64,000 bases of DNA from contig CP054182.1 in the NCBI GenBank assembly GCA_015709675.1, positions 2,211,448 to 2,275,447 of the forward strand, in the 5' to 3' direction. Shown here in pieces: positions 51,489-60,013 of this stretch. Position 1 is the first letter of the stretch; each line of letters starts with the position of its first letter. This DNA is from Ignavibacteriales bacterium (GTDB lineage Bacteria; Bacteroidota; Ignavibacteria; Ignavibacteriales; Ignavibacteriaceae). A program made the translations under genes and the position numbers. The notes beneath the pieces are model-generated. The model did no database searches and was not told where the DNA came from. It saw only the letters and a program-made list of their open reading frames with translations.

Positions 51489-52388
51489 GTGAGCTTATTT
51501 AATAATCTAATTGTATCAGCAGTTAAACTGATGCCTAAACCGGTAGTTAGATTTTTTTCAAACCGCTATATTGCCGGAGACCTCCTGAGCGATGCGGTCC
51601 GGCTGACCAGAGACCTGAACACCAAAGGAATTTATACAACCATTGATGTTCTTGGCGAAGCTATTACTACAAAAGAAGAGGCGATAATCGCCCACCGGCA
51701 ATGCCTGGAAGTTCTGGATGCCATTCATAATGAAAAGCTGATGTCAAATCTTTCCATTAAACCTACCCAGATGGCTCTGCAGATAGATTTTGATTTTTGC
51801 GTCAGCCAGGTTCGTGAGTTGTGCGCAAAAGCAAAAGAGTATGGCACATTCGTCCGCCTTGATATGGAAGATGCAACAACTACTGATGATATCCTTCGCC
51901 TGCACAGAATTCTCAGGGGTGAATTTGATAATGTAGGTGTGGTTTTGCAGTCGTATTTAAGGAGAACCGTATCAGATATTGAAGAAAATAAAGACATTGC
52001 TCTGAACTACCGTCTTTGCAAAGGTATTTATATAGAGCCGGCAGAGATAGCCTTTAAAGAGAGAAAAGAAGTACAGGATAATTACCTCCTTTCTCTCAGA
52101 AAAATGTTTGATGCTGGTGCGTATGTCGGAATTGCCACCCATGATAACATTCTGATTGAAGGCTCAAAGAAAATTATAAAAGAAATGAATATTGATTCCT
52201 CCCGCTATGAGTTCCAGATGCTCCTGGGAGTAAAAGAAGACCTGCGTGATCAGCTTAATACTCAGGGCTTTAAGGTCCGGATTTATGTCCCGTTCGGCAA
52301 GGACTGGTATAAATATTCTATCAGACGCTTGAAGGAGAATCCGCAGGTTGCAGGCCACATTTTCAAAAATATCTTCTCCCTGAATTAA
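51489..52388 (+). CDS. Proline dehydrogenase (FAD-dependent, monofunctional)
   Basis: The enzyme oxidises proline to pyrroline-5-carboxylate and passes electrons to the quinone pool through FAD. The 299-residue product is a TIM-barrel ProDH with LSIKPTQMALQID, FVRLDMEDATTTDDIL, GVVLQSYLRRT, YRLCKGIYIEP and the C-terminal YVPFGKDWYKYSIRRLKENP, which contains the conserved R-R-L-x-E-N substrate site. The start is GTG 51489 with GGAG upstream. The stop overlaps the tsaD start by one base. No P5C dehydrogenase is in the window. Confidence 0.93.
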   Translation: MSLFNNLIVSAVKLMPKPVVRFFSNRYIAGDLLSDAVRLTRDLNTKGIYTTIDVLGEAITTKEEAIIAHRQCLEVLDAIHNEKLMSNLSIKPTQMALQIDFDFCVSQVRELCAKAKEYGTFVRLDMEDATTTDDILRLHRILRGEFDNVGVVLQSYLRRTVSDIEENKDIALNYRLCKGIYIEPAEIAFKERKEVQDNYLLSLRKMFDAGAYVGIATHDNILIEGSKKIIKEMNIDSSRYEFQMLLGVKEDLRDQLNTQGFKVRIYVPFGKDWYKYSIRRLKENPQVAGHIFKNIFSLN

Positions 52389-53419
52389 TGGTCATTCTTG
52401 GAATTGAAACTTCCTGCGATGAAACATCAGCAGCGGTGATTGCTGACGGCAGGGTAACAGCTAATCTGATATATACACAGCAGATGCATGCCACCTACGG
52501 CGGTGTTATACCGGAACTTTCGAGCCGGGCACATCTTCTTAAAATTGCACCTTTGGTAAGAACTTCACTCAGCAAAGCAGGAATTGAACTTAAAGATGTG
52601 CATGTTGTTGCAGCAACTGCCGGTCCCGGGCTCATTGGCTCGCTGATTGTTGGTTACACTTTTGCACAGGGGCTTGCGCTTAGTCTGGGTAAGCCATTTA
52701 TTCCGGTAAATCATATTGAAGGGCACATCTATTCCGGTTTTCTCATGAATCCGGCGCCGGAATTTCCGGCACTGATTCTTGTGGTTTCAGGCGGTCATAC
52801 ATTGCTCCTTAATGTGAGGAGTCATACATCGTACCAGATATTAGGAACTACGGCGGATGATGCAGCAGGAGAGGCATTTGATAAAGTTGCCAAACTAATG
52901 AATCTTGGATATCCGGGGGGACCTGCTATTCAGAAGTCAGCGGAAAAAGCTGTCAGAAAAAATATCTCTTTCCCTATTGCTGATGTAAAAGGCGATTATA
53001 ATTTTTCCTACAGCGGTCTTAAAACAAGTGTTTTGCGATATATACAGAAGAACTTTCCTGACGGAGTTATTGCTCCTGAAGAACAATCGGAAATAGCCTA
53101 TGGTTTTCAGGAATCCGCAGTTGGCGCCTTAATTGCAAAAACAGAACTTGCTCTCAGACAAGGAAGTTACCGGTCAATATCAGTTGCCGGAGGAGTTGCA
53201 GCAAATGGCCGTCTGAGAGACCGCCTTGCAGATCTCTCGGCAAAATACCAGGTGCCATTAGTGGTTCCAGCTTTCGAATTCTGTACCGATAACGGCGCAA
53301 TGATTGCTGCCCGTGCAAAAGCACTGATTGAATCCGGCATACCGGATTATGGCATTCAGGAACCATTCCCTTCATTCAAATCAGTATTTGCTGATGCTCC
53401 TTTAGTAAAAAGGAGTTAG
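52388..53419 (+). CDS. tsaD: tRNA N6-adenosine threonylcarbamoyltransferase TsaD
   Basis: TsaD transfers threonylcarbamoyl to A37 of ANN-decoding tRNAs. The 343-residue product has ETSCDETSAA at the N-terminus, the iron-binding HIEGH (about residues 114-118), VVSGGHT, and the ATP-binding GGVAANGRLR and FCTDNGAMIAA. It is complete. The next gene starts one base after its stop with a ribosome-binding site (AAGGAG) inside the tsaD end. Confidence 0.97.
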   Translation: MVILGIETSCDETSAAVIADGRVTANLIYTQQMHATYGGVIPELSSRAHLLKIAPLVRTSLSKAGIELKDVHVVAATAGPGLIGSLIVGYTFAQGLALSLGKPFIPVNHIEGHIYSGFLMNPAPEFPALILVVSGGHTLLLNVRSHTSYQILGTTADDAAGEAFDKVAKLMNLGYPGGPAIQKSAEKAVRKNISFPIADVKGDYNFSYSGLKTSVLRYIQKNFPDGVIAPEEQSEIAYGFQESAVGALIAKTELALRQGSYRSISVAGGVAANGRLRDRLADLSAKYQVPLVVPAFEFCTDNGAMIAARAKALIESGIPDYGIQEPFPSFKSVFADAPLVKRS

Positions 53420-53420
53420 A

Positions 53421-54800
53421 TTGGCAGGGAAAAATAGTTTTGGTGAAATGCCTCCTGAAGACCGGGAGAAAATTCTGGATGCCCTGAGAAATGAAGTTGA
53501 TGATATTGATAAGGAGCTTGTTGAACTTCTGAGAAAACGGACCATACGCAGTATTCTGATTGGCAGAATTAAAAGATCACTTAATCAGCCGACCTACTCA
53601 CCTGAGAGGGAAAAAGACATCAATAAGAAGATCAGTAACTACCTGAAAGAACCGCTCAGACTCGATGCACTCTGGCGGATATACGAAAGAATTCTTGATC
53701 AGTCCCGGGCAGTACAGCGCGAGGAAGCGGAAAAAGGAGAGATATATGATGTGCCGGTTCCTAAACTTTCCCGCGAAAAGAAAAAACTGCTCCCTGAAAA
53801 GGACTGGCGGGTAATCGGAGTTGTATTTGCAGTAATCTTTTTGCTTCTGGTATATCTGTTTTTCGGATCGAATACTCCTGCAAAAGAACTCCCCGTTAAA
53901 ATTGAAATTAAACCGGGGCAGACTGCAGATCAGGTTGTCCGAGTGCTTGATGATGCAGGCCTGGTACCCACCCCATCCTTAATGAAACTTGCACTGCTCA
54001 TCAGCGGGAATACAACAAATATAGTATCAGCACGTTACACCATTACTGAACCAATGAGTTATATGGGGTTGTCCTCCTTTTTAGCATCCGGAAAAGGGGA
54101 TCATATCACACGGGTTGATCTTTATGACGGTATATCCAATAACGGGATTGCTTCAGTACTTGACGGAGAAAAGATCGCTGATAAGGATGCTCTTCTTTCG
54201 GCTATGAATAATCCTGCTGACGCAAAGCAGAGAACCGGAAAATTTGAAAGTATGCGCGGGTTTCTTTTGCCGGGTTCATACTATTTTTACAGGAACAGCT
54301 CTATTGAAGAGATAATTGACTCGCTCAATACTAACTGGCAGAATGCAATTACCGATGAAATGAAGAGAAGCGCTGAACAGATGGGGCGCACCATTCAGGA
54401 TTTAACTGTTCTGGCATCAATCATTGAGGGAGAAACCAATTATAAACCGGAAATGAAAAGAATCTCCGGAGTATATCATAACCGGCTCCGGATCAGAATG
54501 CCTCTGCAGGCAGATCCAACCATACAATTTATTGCACCGCCCGGAACTACCCGCATTACAGGAAAAGAACTGCGAATTAAATCTCCTTACAATACCTATC
54601 TCAATGCCGGACTTCCCCCGGGGCCGATTAATAACCCTGGCAGAGCTGCGTTAGAGGCGGCGTTCTTCCCTGAAAATCACGGATATCTTTATTTTGTTGT
54701 GGACCCAGAATCTGGCAGGCATGTTTTCACCAGGACCTATGCCGAACATCGTAAAGAAGCAAAAAAATACCATCTGTGGATTAAGGCAAGGCAGAAATGA
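53421..54800 (+). CDS. mltG: Endolytic transglycosylase MltG with an N-terminal chorismate mutase domain
   Basis: The 459-residue product starts at TTG 53421 with AAGGAG upstream. Residues about 17-102 form an AroQ-type chorismate mutase domain in the cytoplasm. Residues matching the E. coli active site are present at exact or near-exact spacing: Arg23, Arg40, Lys51, Arg63, Glu64 and Gln99; only the position of Asp48 differs (Ser60). A transmembrane helix (130-148) follows, then a YceG/MltG domain with catalytic Glu336 in LASIIEGETN, LQADPTIQF and SPYNTYLNAGLPPGPI. MltG cuts nascent glycan strands. I know of no common family with this fusion. The upstream pheA-like gene lacks a mutase. Confidence 0.92.
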   Translation: MAGKNSFGEMPPEDREKILDALRNEVDDIDKELVELLRKRTIRSILIGRIKRSLNQPTYSPEREKDINKKISNYLKEPLRLDALWRIYERILDQSRAVQREEAEKGEIYDVPVPKLSREKKKLLPEKDWRVIGVVFAVIFLLLVYLFFGSNTPAKELPVKIEIKPGQTADQVVRVLDDAGLVPTPSLMKLALLISGNTTNIVSARYTITEPMSYMGLSSFLASGKGDHITRVDLYDGISNNGIASVLDGEKIADKDALLSAMNNPADAKQRTGKFESMRGFLLPGSYYFYRNSSIEEIIDSLNTNWQNAITDEMKRSAEQMGRTIQDLTVLASIIEGETNYKPEMKRISGVYHNRLRIRMPLQADPTIQFIAPPGTTRITGKELRIKSPYNTYLNAGLPPGPINNPGRAALEAAFFPENHGYLYFVVDPESGRHVFTRTYAEHRKEAKKYHLWIKARQK

Positions 54801-56476
54801 AATTTTACTCATATTTCACTCTTCTCCTGATTTCAGTTTTCCTTGCCGGATGCGCAAATCAGCTCCCTCCGGGCGGTGGCCCTGTTGACACAGTTCCTCC
54901 GGAGATTATTGAAGTATATCCGGAGAATGGCACTATCGGTTTTTCTGGCGATTTTTTTGAACTGACCTTCTCCGAGTATGTTGACAAACGTTCCCTCAAG
55001 GATGCAATCTTTATCTCACCCGGAATGCAGGGAGAACTGGAACTTGACTGGAGCGGTAAAAGTGTCCGTGTTTATTTCCCTGAAAAACTGATTGACAGTA
55101 TTACCTATACTATAAGTATCGGTACCGATGTGATAGATTATAATAACCGCAACAGAATGGCTCAGTCTTTCATATTTGCGTTTTCGACCGGTGATAAGAT
55201 TGATAATTTTACTGCAGGGGGCAGAATATATGCTGATAAACCCTCCGGAACTCTTCTCTTTGCCTATCGTAATGCTGATGATACGCTGAATCCGGCCTTA
55301 GCAAAACCGGATTATATATCACAGGCCGGCACTAAAGGGGAATTCCTTTTCACCGGTCTTGCTTCGGGAAGATACCGGATATTCGCGGTGAATGAAGATA
55401 TTAAAGATAAAATATATGATCCTGAAAAAGATAAAATAGGCGTGCCCCATACAGAACCTGTTCTTTCAGATAAAGATACCGGATACACCGGACTTAATAT
55501 GATACTTTTTACGGAAGACAGAACTTCGCCAAAACTGCTGTCTGCCAGCATGCTTGACAGAAATCACGTACTTCTGAGTTTTTCCGAAGAACTTGATGCT
55601 GCCGGTTTATCAACTTCGCAGTTCAGAATTATAGATTCTGCTGATCAAAATATAATTCTCCCTTACTACATCTTTAAGGGACGAAGCAAAAATAAAGAGC
55701 TTTTTCTGGCAATCCGCGATTCGGTTAGTTTGACGGGAAATAACTTTGTGATAGCTGAGGGGCTTGAGGATGCTGATCGAAACCGTACTGAATCAGATGC
55801 TGTAAGTCTGACCGTCTCCGACAGACCGGACACGATTAAACCTTCTTTCACCAGCGTGGATCCGGCGTACAATTCAAAAAATGTTGATTATCTTGGTGCA
55901 GAATTTACCTTCTCACTGGATGATGGTATATCACTTAAAGAACTGGAAGGCAATCTCGTACTTCAGGATACCTTAAAGAATGTGATACCATCTGAAATTC
56001 AAAGGATTGACGATGCATCGTTCCGTGTGCTTCCGAAAACTTCCCTCAAGGCAGGGACGGATTATCTTATTTCCTTCAATCTGAAGTTTTTGAAGGATGC
56101 AGCGGGCAATTTTTCTGATTCAATTTATGTATATAAGTTTAAAACTCTTTCTGAACTTGACTTTACTGGGCTGAGCGGGACTACTCAGGGAGTGCGCCTA
56201 CAGAACAATCCAAAACTTATTCTGGAGAGCACTGAGCGCAAAAAGCTGAGATACATTACACCGGTTGAGGAAAACGGGACGTTTGATTTTAAGAGAGTAC
56301 TGCCGGGGAAATATAACCTGATGCTTCTTTACGACAGAAATGATGATGGTGAAATTACGCACGGAACGGTCACACCATATATTTCGTCTGAAGAATTCCT
56401 TTACCACCCGGAGGAAATTAATCTGATACCACGATGGGCTGTTCTGGATTTTATCTTTAACGCGGAATCTGATTAG
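54797..56476 (+). CDS. Lipoprotein with bacterial Ig-like (Big_5/SbsA) domains
   Basis: The 559-residue product has a lipoprotein signal (LLISVFLAGCANQ, Cys19) followed by a GGGPVDTVPPEIIEVYPENG start typical of Big_5 lipoproteins. Domains: Ig-like (about residues 30-125), an SpaA/carboxypeptidase-regulatory-like insertion (about 138-210, ending in YDPEKDKIG), a second Ig-like region and a third around residues 345-445, and a final calcium-like DRNDDGEI loop. Such lipoproteins are nearly universal in Bacteroidota-related genomes; their function is unknown. The start overlaps the mltG end by four bases. It converges with the nuclease gene four bases away. Confidence 0.82.
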   Translation: MKFYSYFTLLLISVFLAGCANQLPPGGGPVDTVPPEIIEVYPENGTIGFSGDFFELTFSEYVDKRSLKDAIFISPGMQGELELDWSGKSVRVYFPEKLIDSITYTISIGTDVIDYNNRNRMAQSFIFAFSTGDKIDNFTAGGRIYADKPSGTLLFAYRNADDTLNPALAKPDYISQAGTKGEFLFTGLASGRYRIFAVNEDIKDKIYDPEKDKIGVPHTEPVLSDKDTGYTGLNMILFTEDRTSPKLLSASMLDRNHVLLSFSEELDAAGLSTSQFRIIDSADQNIILPYYIFKGRSKNKELFLAIRDSVSLTGNNFVIAEGLEDADRNRTESDAVSLTVSDRPDTIKPSFTSVDPAYNSKNVDYLGAEFTFSLDDGISLKELEGNLVLQDTLKNVIPSEIQRIDDASFRVLPKTSLKAGTDYLISFNLKFLKDAAGNFSDSIYVYKFKTLSELDFTGLSGTTQGVRLQNNPKLILESTERKKLRYITPVEENGTFDFKRVLPGKYNLMLLYDRNDDGEITHGTVTPYISSEEFLYHPEEINLIPRWAVLDFIFNAESD

Positions 56477-56480
56477 CTGA

Positions 56481-57266
56481 TTATCTTCCGAAATTCTTGT
56501 TGACTTTTGACTCAAGAACTGACTCCAGTGAATCGGGGAGCTGATAGAATAAATCGAGTCCGGTTTTACTTTCAATCTCGTCTATACTTACGGCATGGTC
56601 TGTATATTTTTTTGCGGTAGTATTCTGCGGAATAATGAATGCTAAAGACCGGTAACTGCCGTCCCAGTAAACCAGCACCGATTTAAAGAAATATTCCGGA
56701 ACCGAGACCCGGCTTTTGCCAATACGCTTCATACCTTCAGTAAATACGGGACCTGTGACGATATGAACTGACTTATACTTCTTTGCCCATCTTCGTATAT
56801 CCTCCTCAAGCTTTCTCCATATACCGTTATTAAACTCCTGTGTCTGAGGAGAGATATTACTGAAATAAAACGATTCCTCCATTGCCTCAGGAGACCAGGC
56901 CATATCTGCTGCAGGTGCAAGATGCCCTCTGCTGTAGCCTGATTTGCGGTAATCGTCATTTTGCGCAGAACGGGATTCAATATTCGGGTCAGGAATGAAT
57001 CTATCACTTCTTTTTACCTTCTTTACCAGTTCAGCATCAGTAAGTTCATAAGCTACCCAGTCAGCCTGTTCATGGTTATCATTGTAGGAGAGGGAAAACC
57101 CTGTATAATGATAGATATCATCACCAGTTCTTTCAGCCGGCAGATACAGTGAGTTTGTTTCTGAGGGTTTTTGTTTTTCACCTCCCGCTGAGAATAACTG
57201 CGGAACATAGTTATACAATGCCAGAGCTAAAATTGCCGGCAATACAAGGAAGAGTATTTTTTTCAA
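56481..57266 (-). CDS. DNA/RNA non-specific endonuclease (NucA family), exported
   Basis: The 261-residue product has an N-terminal hydrophobic signal or anchor (ILFLVLPAILALALYNYV) and a beta-beta-alpha-Me nuclease domain. The active-site motif is YSRGHLAPAAD (His115); the more common form is DRGH, so the first Asp is Ser here, which also occurs in many functional members. FSNISPQTQEFNNGIWRKLE supplies the metal-binding Asn. It degrades DNA and RNA outside the cytoplasm, probably for nutrient recovery. It is the last gene in a seven-gene operon and overlaps the preceding gene by four bases. Confidence 0.92.
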   Translation of the reverse strand: MKKILFLVLPAILALALYNYVPQLFSAGGEKQKPSETNSLYLPAERTGDDIYHYTGFSLSYNDNHEQADWVAYELTDAELVKKVKRSDRFIPDPNIESRSAQNDDYRKSGYSRGHLAPAADMAWSPEAMEESFYFSNISPQTQEFNNGIWRKLEEDIRRWAKKYKSVHIVTGPVFTEGMKRIGKSRVSVPEYFFKSVLVYWDGSYRSLAFIIPQNTTAKKYTDHAVSIDEIESKTGLDLFYQLPDSLESVLESKVNKNFGR

Positions 57267-58210
57267 GGTTTTCTGAAATATTTTATGATAAGTCCCGGCC
57301 GGAGTACGGTTTTATCTCCCTGAACTGCGGCATAAAGAAGTTTGCTGTTTCTTATTTCAAGAATTCTTAACTCACCGATTCGTTTTTCGGCTATTCCAAT
57401 AAGTTCACCTGTATTCTGATCGTAAAGTGAATCAGTTTCTTCGTAAACAAAAAGACGCTCTCCCGGTTTTAGGCCCTTTGTAATGATATTCACAAAAGCA
57501 TCGCCTGTGGATGCGTCATAGGTAAGCAGTGTGCCGGTCAGCGTGGGAACTGATTCAGATTCATCATCGCTTTCACTGTAGGATAGTTTAATTTCTCTTT
57601 TGTAATGTTTATAAAACTGATTAAAAGCATCCGCCATTCCTTCACCAACGATGGAACGCATAAACTTTTCAGAGCCAAAATCTATCTGGCTCAGACCAAA
57701 AAAATCCTTTCTATCGCTGCTCGTTCTTCCAAAAAGATTAAGGCCTACCACATTTCTTGAAAGTTCTGTTTCAACCTCAGTCTGTTCTGAAACCCTGCCC
57801 AGATTAAGATCCGCAAAGATTACCCTCATTTTAACGGTAAACGAATAATACTCATAACCTGCCAGAGTTGGTTCTGCTACATTATACCGTTTAAGGTCAA
57901 ACTGATCTATATATCCTATAACTATAACATCGCAGCCCGGGAGCAGAGCTTTCCAATCTTCCGTGTCATACTGATTGATTTTCTTTTTTGTATTGCTCTG
58001 CAGGAGTGCATCAAGTTCATCAAATGGTACAATTTCATTTTTCTCCTCTTTCGCGAGCATGGCACCAAAATGAACCGGGATATCCTTGCGGATATCCCAG
58101 ACCTCTTCAAAACCCGAAAGATTTTCAAAAGGGAGTATTCCCACTTTCTGTGCTGAAAGCGGTATCAGTAAAAAACTAATTATAAAGAAAGTATTTCTGA
58201 GCAGTTTCAC
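57263..58210 (-). CDS. Exported protein with a CsgG/TolB-N-like domain
   Basis: The 315-residue product starts with a signal peptide (NTFFIISFLLIPLSAQ). It continues KVGILPFENLSGFEEVWDIR and a helix (IPVHFGAMLAKEE), the pattern of the CsgG/FlgT/TolB-N fold found in envelope assembly and flagellar proteins. A C-terminal beta domain (about residues 225-315: GDAFVNIITKGLKPGERLFVYEE) resembles FlgT C-terminal regions. A specific family is not certain. It overlaps the namZ end by 35 bases and the nuclease start by four, implying tight coupling. Confidence 0.65.
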   Translation of the reverse strand: MKLLRNTFFIISFLLIPLSAQKVGILPFENLSGFEEVWDIRKDIPVHFGAMLAKEEKNEIVPFDELDALLQSNTKKKINQYDTEDWKALLPGCDVIVIGYIDQFDLKRYNVAEPTLAGYEYYSFTVKMRVIFADLNLGRVSEQTEVETELSRNVVGLNLFGRTSSDRKDFFGLSQIDFGSEKFMRSIVGEGMADAFNQFYKHYKREIKLSYSESDDESESVPTLTGTLLTYDASTGDAFVNIITKGLKPGERLFVYEETDSLYDQNTGELIGIAEKRIGELRILEIRNSKLLYAAVQGDKTVLRPGLIIKYFRKP

Positions 58211-59399
58211 GGAATGATTTTTCCTGAGAGGAGAAATAACTTTTTACTTCACCATAATTATAATTCTTTTTGAAGATTTCAGCAATTTTATCTGAGCCAA
58301 GAACCTTGTTAAGCATGGTGATTCTTGATTTATCCGCGAGTGAGAAAACATCAATTTCAGGATGATATTTTTTCAGAACGGTCAGAAAGTTGAATTGTAT
58401 GCTCATCAGATTAACAGAGCGGTAATCCACGAAGTGTATCTGAACGCCATTCAGCTTTTTTCCGGTATATTTTCCATAATATGGTTTGTAATACATAGGA
58501 CGGAAAATAACCTTACCTTCATACATCAGAGTAAGGTCTTCTGCAATTTTATCAGCTTTTATCCCTTCATAACCCATTAACTGGAAGGGGAGAGTATATC
58601 CGACGCCTTCTGAGACAATACCGAGTTCGCCAAGAATTCCGGTCGCTGTATAATACTTCGCGTGATGCTCCGTGGGAATGTGTGGTGAAGTCGGCACCCA
58701 GCGCAGCCCTGTTTCATTAAAATCCATACTTCTTTTCCACCCCTTCATTTTAATTACGGAAAGCTTGCACTGTCTGCCTTCTTTGAGCATCTTTTCACCA
58801 TTAAGAAGCATTGCGAGTTCACCAACCGTAAGACCGTGTACATAAGGTATCGGGAATTGTGAAACAAATGAAACAAAACCGGGTTCAACCAGGCTTCCTT
58901 CAATCTTTTCACCGCCAAGCGGGTTTGGTCTGTCAAGCACAATAAATTCAATGCCCTGTTCCGCCGCGGCTTCCATTGCAAGTCCCATGGTACTGATATA
59001 CGTATAGGATCTTGAACCGATATCCTGTATATCAAAAACCAGCACATCAATACCGGCAAGCATTTCTGGTGTTGGTTTTCTTGTTTTTCCATAGAGAGAA
59101 TAGACGGTGAGCCCGGTTTTTTCATCCGTATAGGTATCTACATGATCACCGGCTGAATAATCACCTCTTACACCGTGTTCAGGACCGTAAAGGGCCGCGA
59201 GGGTAAATGATGGCTGATTATGCATCAGGTCAATATTCTGAACAAGATTGTAACTGACTCCGGTTGCATTTGTTATCAGTCCGACCTTTTTTCCGCTCAG
59301 CTCTTTGAAATTATTTTCAACCAGAACATCAAGTCCCGTTTTTACCTGAGCAGGCAGAGAAGCTGCAAGCAACAAAAAAACAATCAGGAGATTTTTCAT
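58176..59399 (-). CDS. namZ: NamZ-type exo-beta-N-acetylmuramidase (DUF1343)
   Basis: The 407-residue product has a signal peptide (NLLIVFLLLAASLPAQ) and the DUF1343 sequence order: GKKVGLITNATGV, LYGPEHGVRGD, DVLVFDIQDIGSRSYTYISTM, VLDRPNPLGG, IPYVHGLTVGELA, WVPTSPHIPT. NamZ releases N-acetylmuramic acid from the non-reducing end of peptidoglycan fragments, in cell-wall recycling or scavenging. The gene overlaps the preceding cyclodeaminase gene by four bases. It shares the operon with the SPOR-domain lipoprotein, which also binds peptidoglycan. Confidence 0.9.
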   Translation of the reverse strand: MKNLLIVFLLLAASLPAQVKTGLDVLVENNFKELSGKKVGLITNATGVSYNLVQNIDLMHNQPSFTLAALYGPEHGVRGDYSAGDHVDTYTDEKTGLTVYSLYGKTRKPTPEMLAGIDVLVFDIQDIGSRSYTYISTMGLAMEAAAEQGIEFIVLDRPNPLGGEKIEGSLVEPGFVSFVSQFPIPYVHGLTVGELAMLLNGEKMLKEGRQCKLSVIKMKGWKRSMDFNETGLRWVPTSPHIPTEHHAKYYTATGILGELGIVSEGVGYTLPFQLMGYEGIKADKIAEDLTLMYEGKVIFRPMYYKPYYGKYTGKKLNGVQIHFVDYRSVNLMSIQFNFLTVLKKYHPEIDVFSLADKSRITMLNKVLGSDKIAEIFKKNYNYGEVKSYFSSQEKSFRETAQKYFLYN

Positions 59400-60013
59400 A
59401 GCGATTCAACTATCCTTTGATGTGAGAGTTTAAGCTGAGAAAGTGTTTCTTCAGCAATCTTTTTAGTGTCTTGCAGGAGTGCCGCGGCTTCCTCGGAATC
59501 TTTCACGGACGAGCAGTTAATCATAACATTATATAAAGCACCGCTGATACATGGTTCCAGATATTGCAGCGCAACGCCAGTGTCACTCAAAGAATTCCGG
59601 TTTCCTTTTTCTATCAGCATGGAAAGAACGGGAACCGCGAGTGCGGCAGTTTTAACAACCTCAGCAGGAACCTCAGCGGCTTTAATGGTTGCTTTCTGAA
59701 CTGCTGCTTTGCGCACAGCAGTTTCTTCCGGAGTGGATTTAGGGAGCTTAAAAGCAAGCATCACTTCGTCAAATGCTGCATTATCTGCTTCGGAGAGGGC
59801 AAGAAATCTTTCTCTTATCTCACCAAGTTTTTCAAGCGCGCCGCGGAGGTCGTTTTCAAATTCAGCATATTTGGGTTTTCCAATCGTTAGATTGATCACC
59901 ATCATTCCGAGTGAAGAGGAGACTGCTCCGGCAACGGCACTGGCATTTCCGCCGCCTGGTGTCGGGGTACCCGCTGAGAGTGCTTCAAGATATGCAATTG
60001 TATGATTTTTCAT
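59396..60013 (-). CDS. fchA: Formiminotetrahydrofolate cyclodeaminase (FTCD C-terminal type)
   Basis: The 205-residue product converts 5-formimino-tetrahydrofolate to methenyl-tetrahydrofolate and ammonia. It is an all-helical protein with the family opening LEALSAGTPTPGGGNASAVAGAVSS, then a long helical body. In animals this domain is fused to glutamate formimidoyltransferase; here the two are separate genes placed back to back (the stop of the transferase adjoins this start). It is followed by namZ with a four-base overlap. Confidence 0.93.
   Translation of the reverse strand: MKNHTIAYLEALSAGTPTPGGGNASAVAGAVSSSLGMMVINLTIGKPKYAEFENDLRGALEKLGEIRERFLALSEADNAAFDEVMLAFKLPKSTPEETAVRKAAVQKATIKAAEVPAEVVKTAALAVPVLSMLIEKGNRNSLSDTGVALQYLEPCISGALYNVMINCSSVKDSEEAAALLQDTKKIAEETLSQLKLSHQRIVESL

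Noticed and set aside
53421-54800. Aminodeoxychorismate lyase
   Set aside because: This is an old misannotation of YceG/MltG. The membrane helix, catalytic Glu336 motif and NTYLNAGLPPGPI region identify MltG; the chorismate connection comes only from the separate N-terminal domain.
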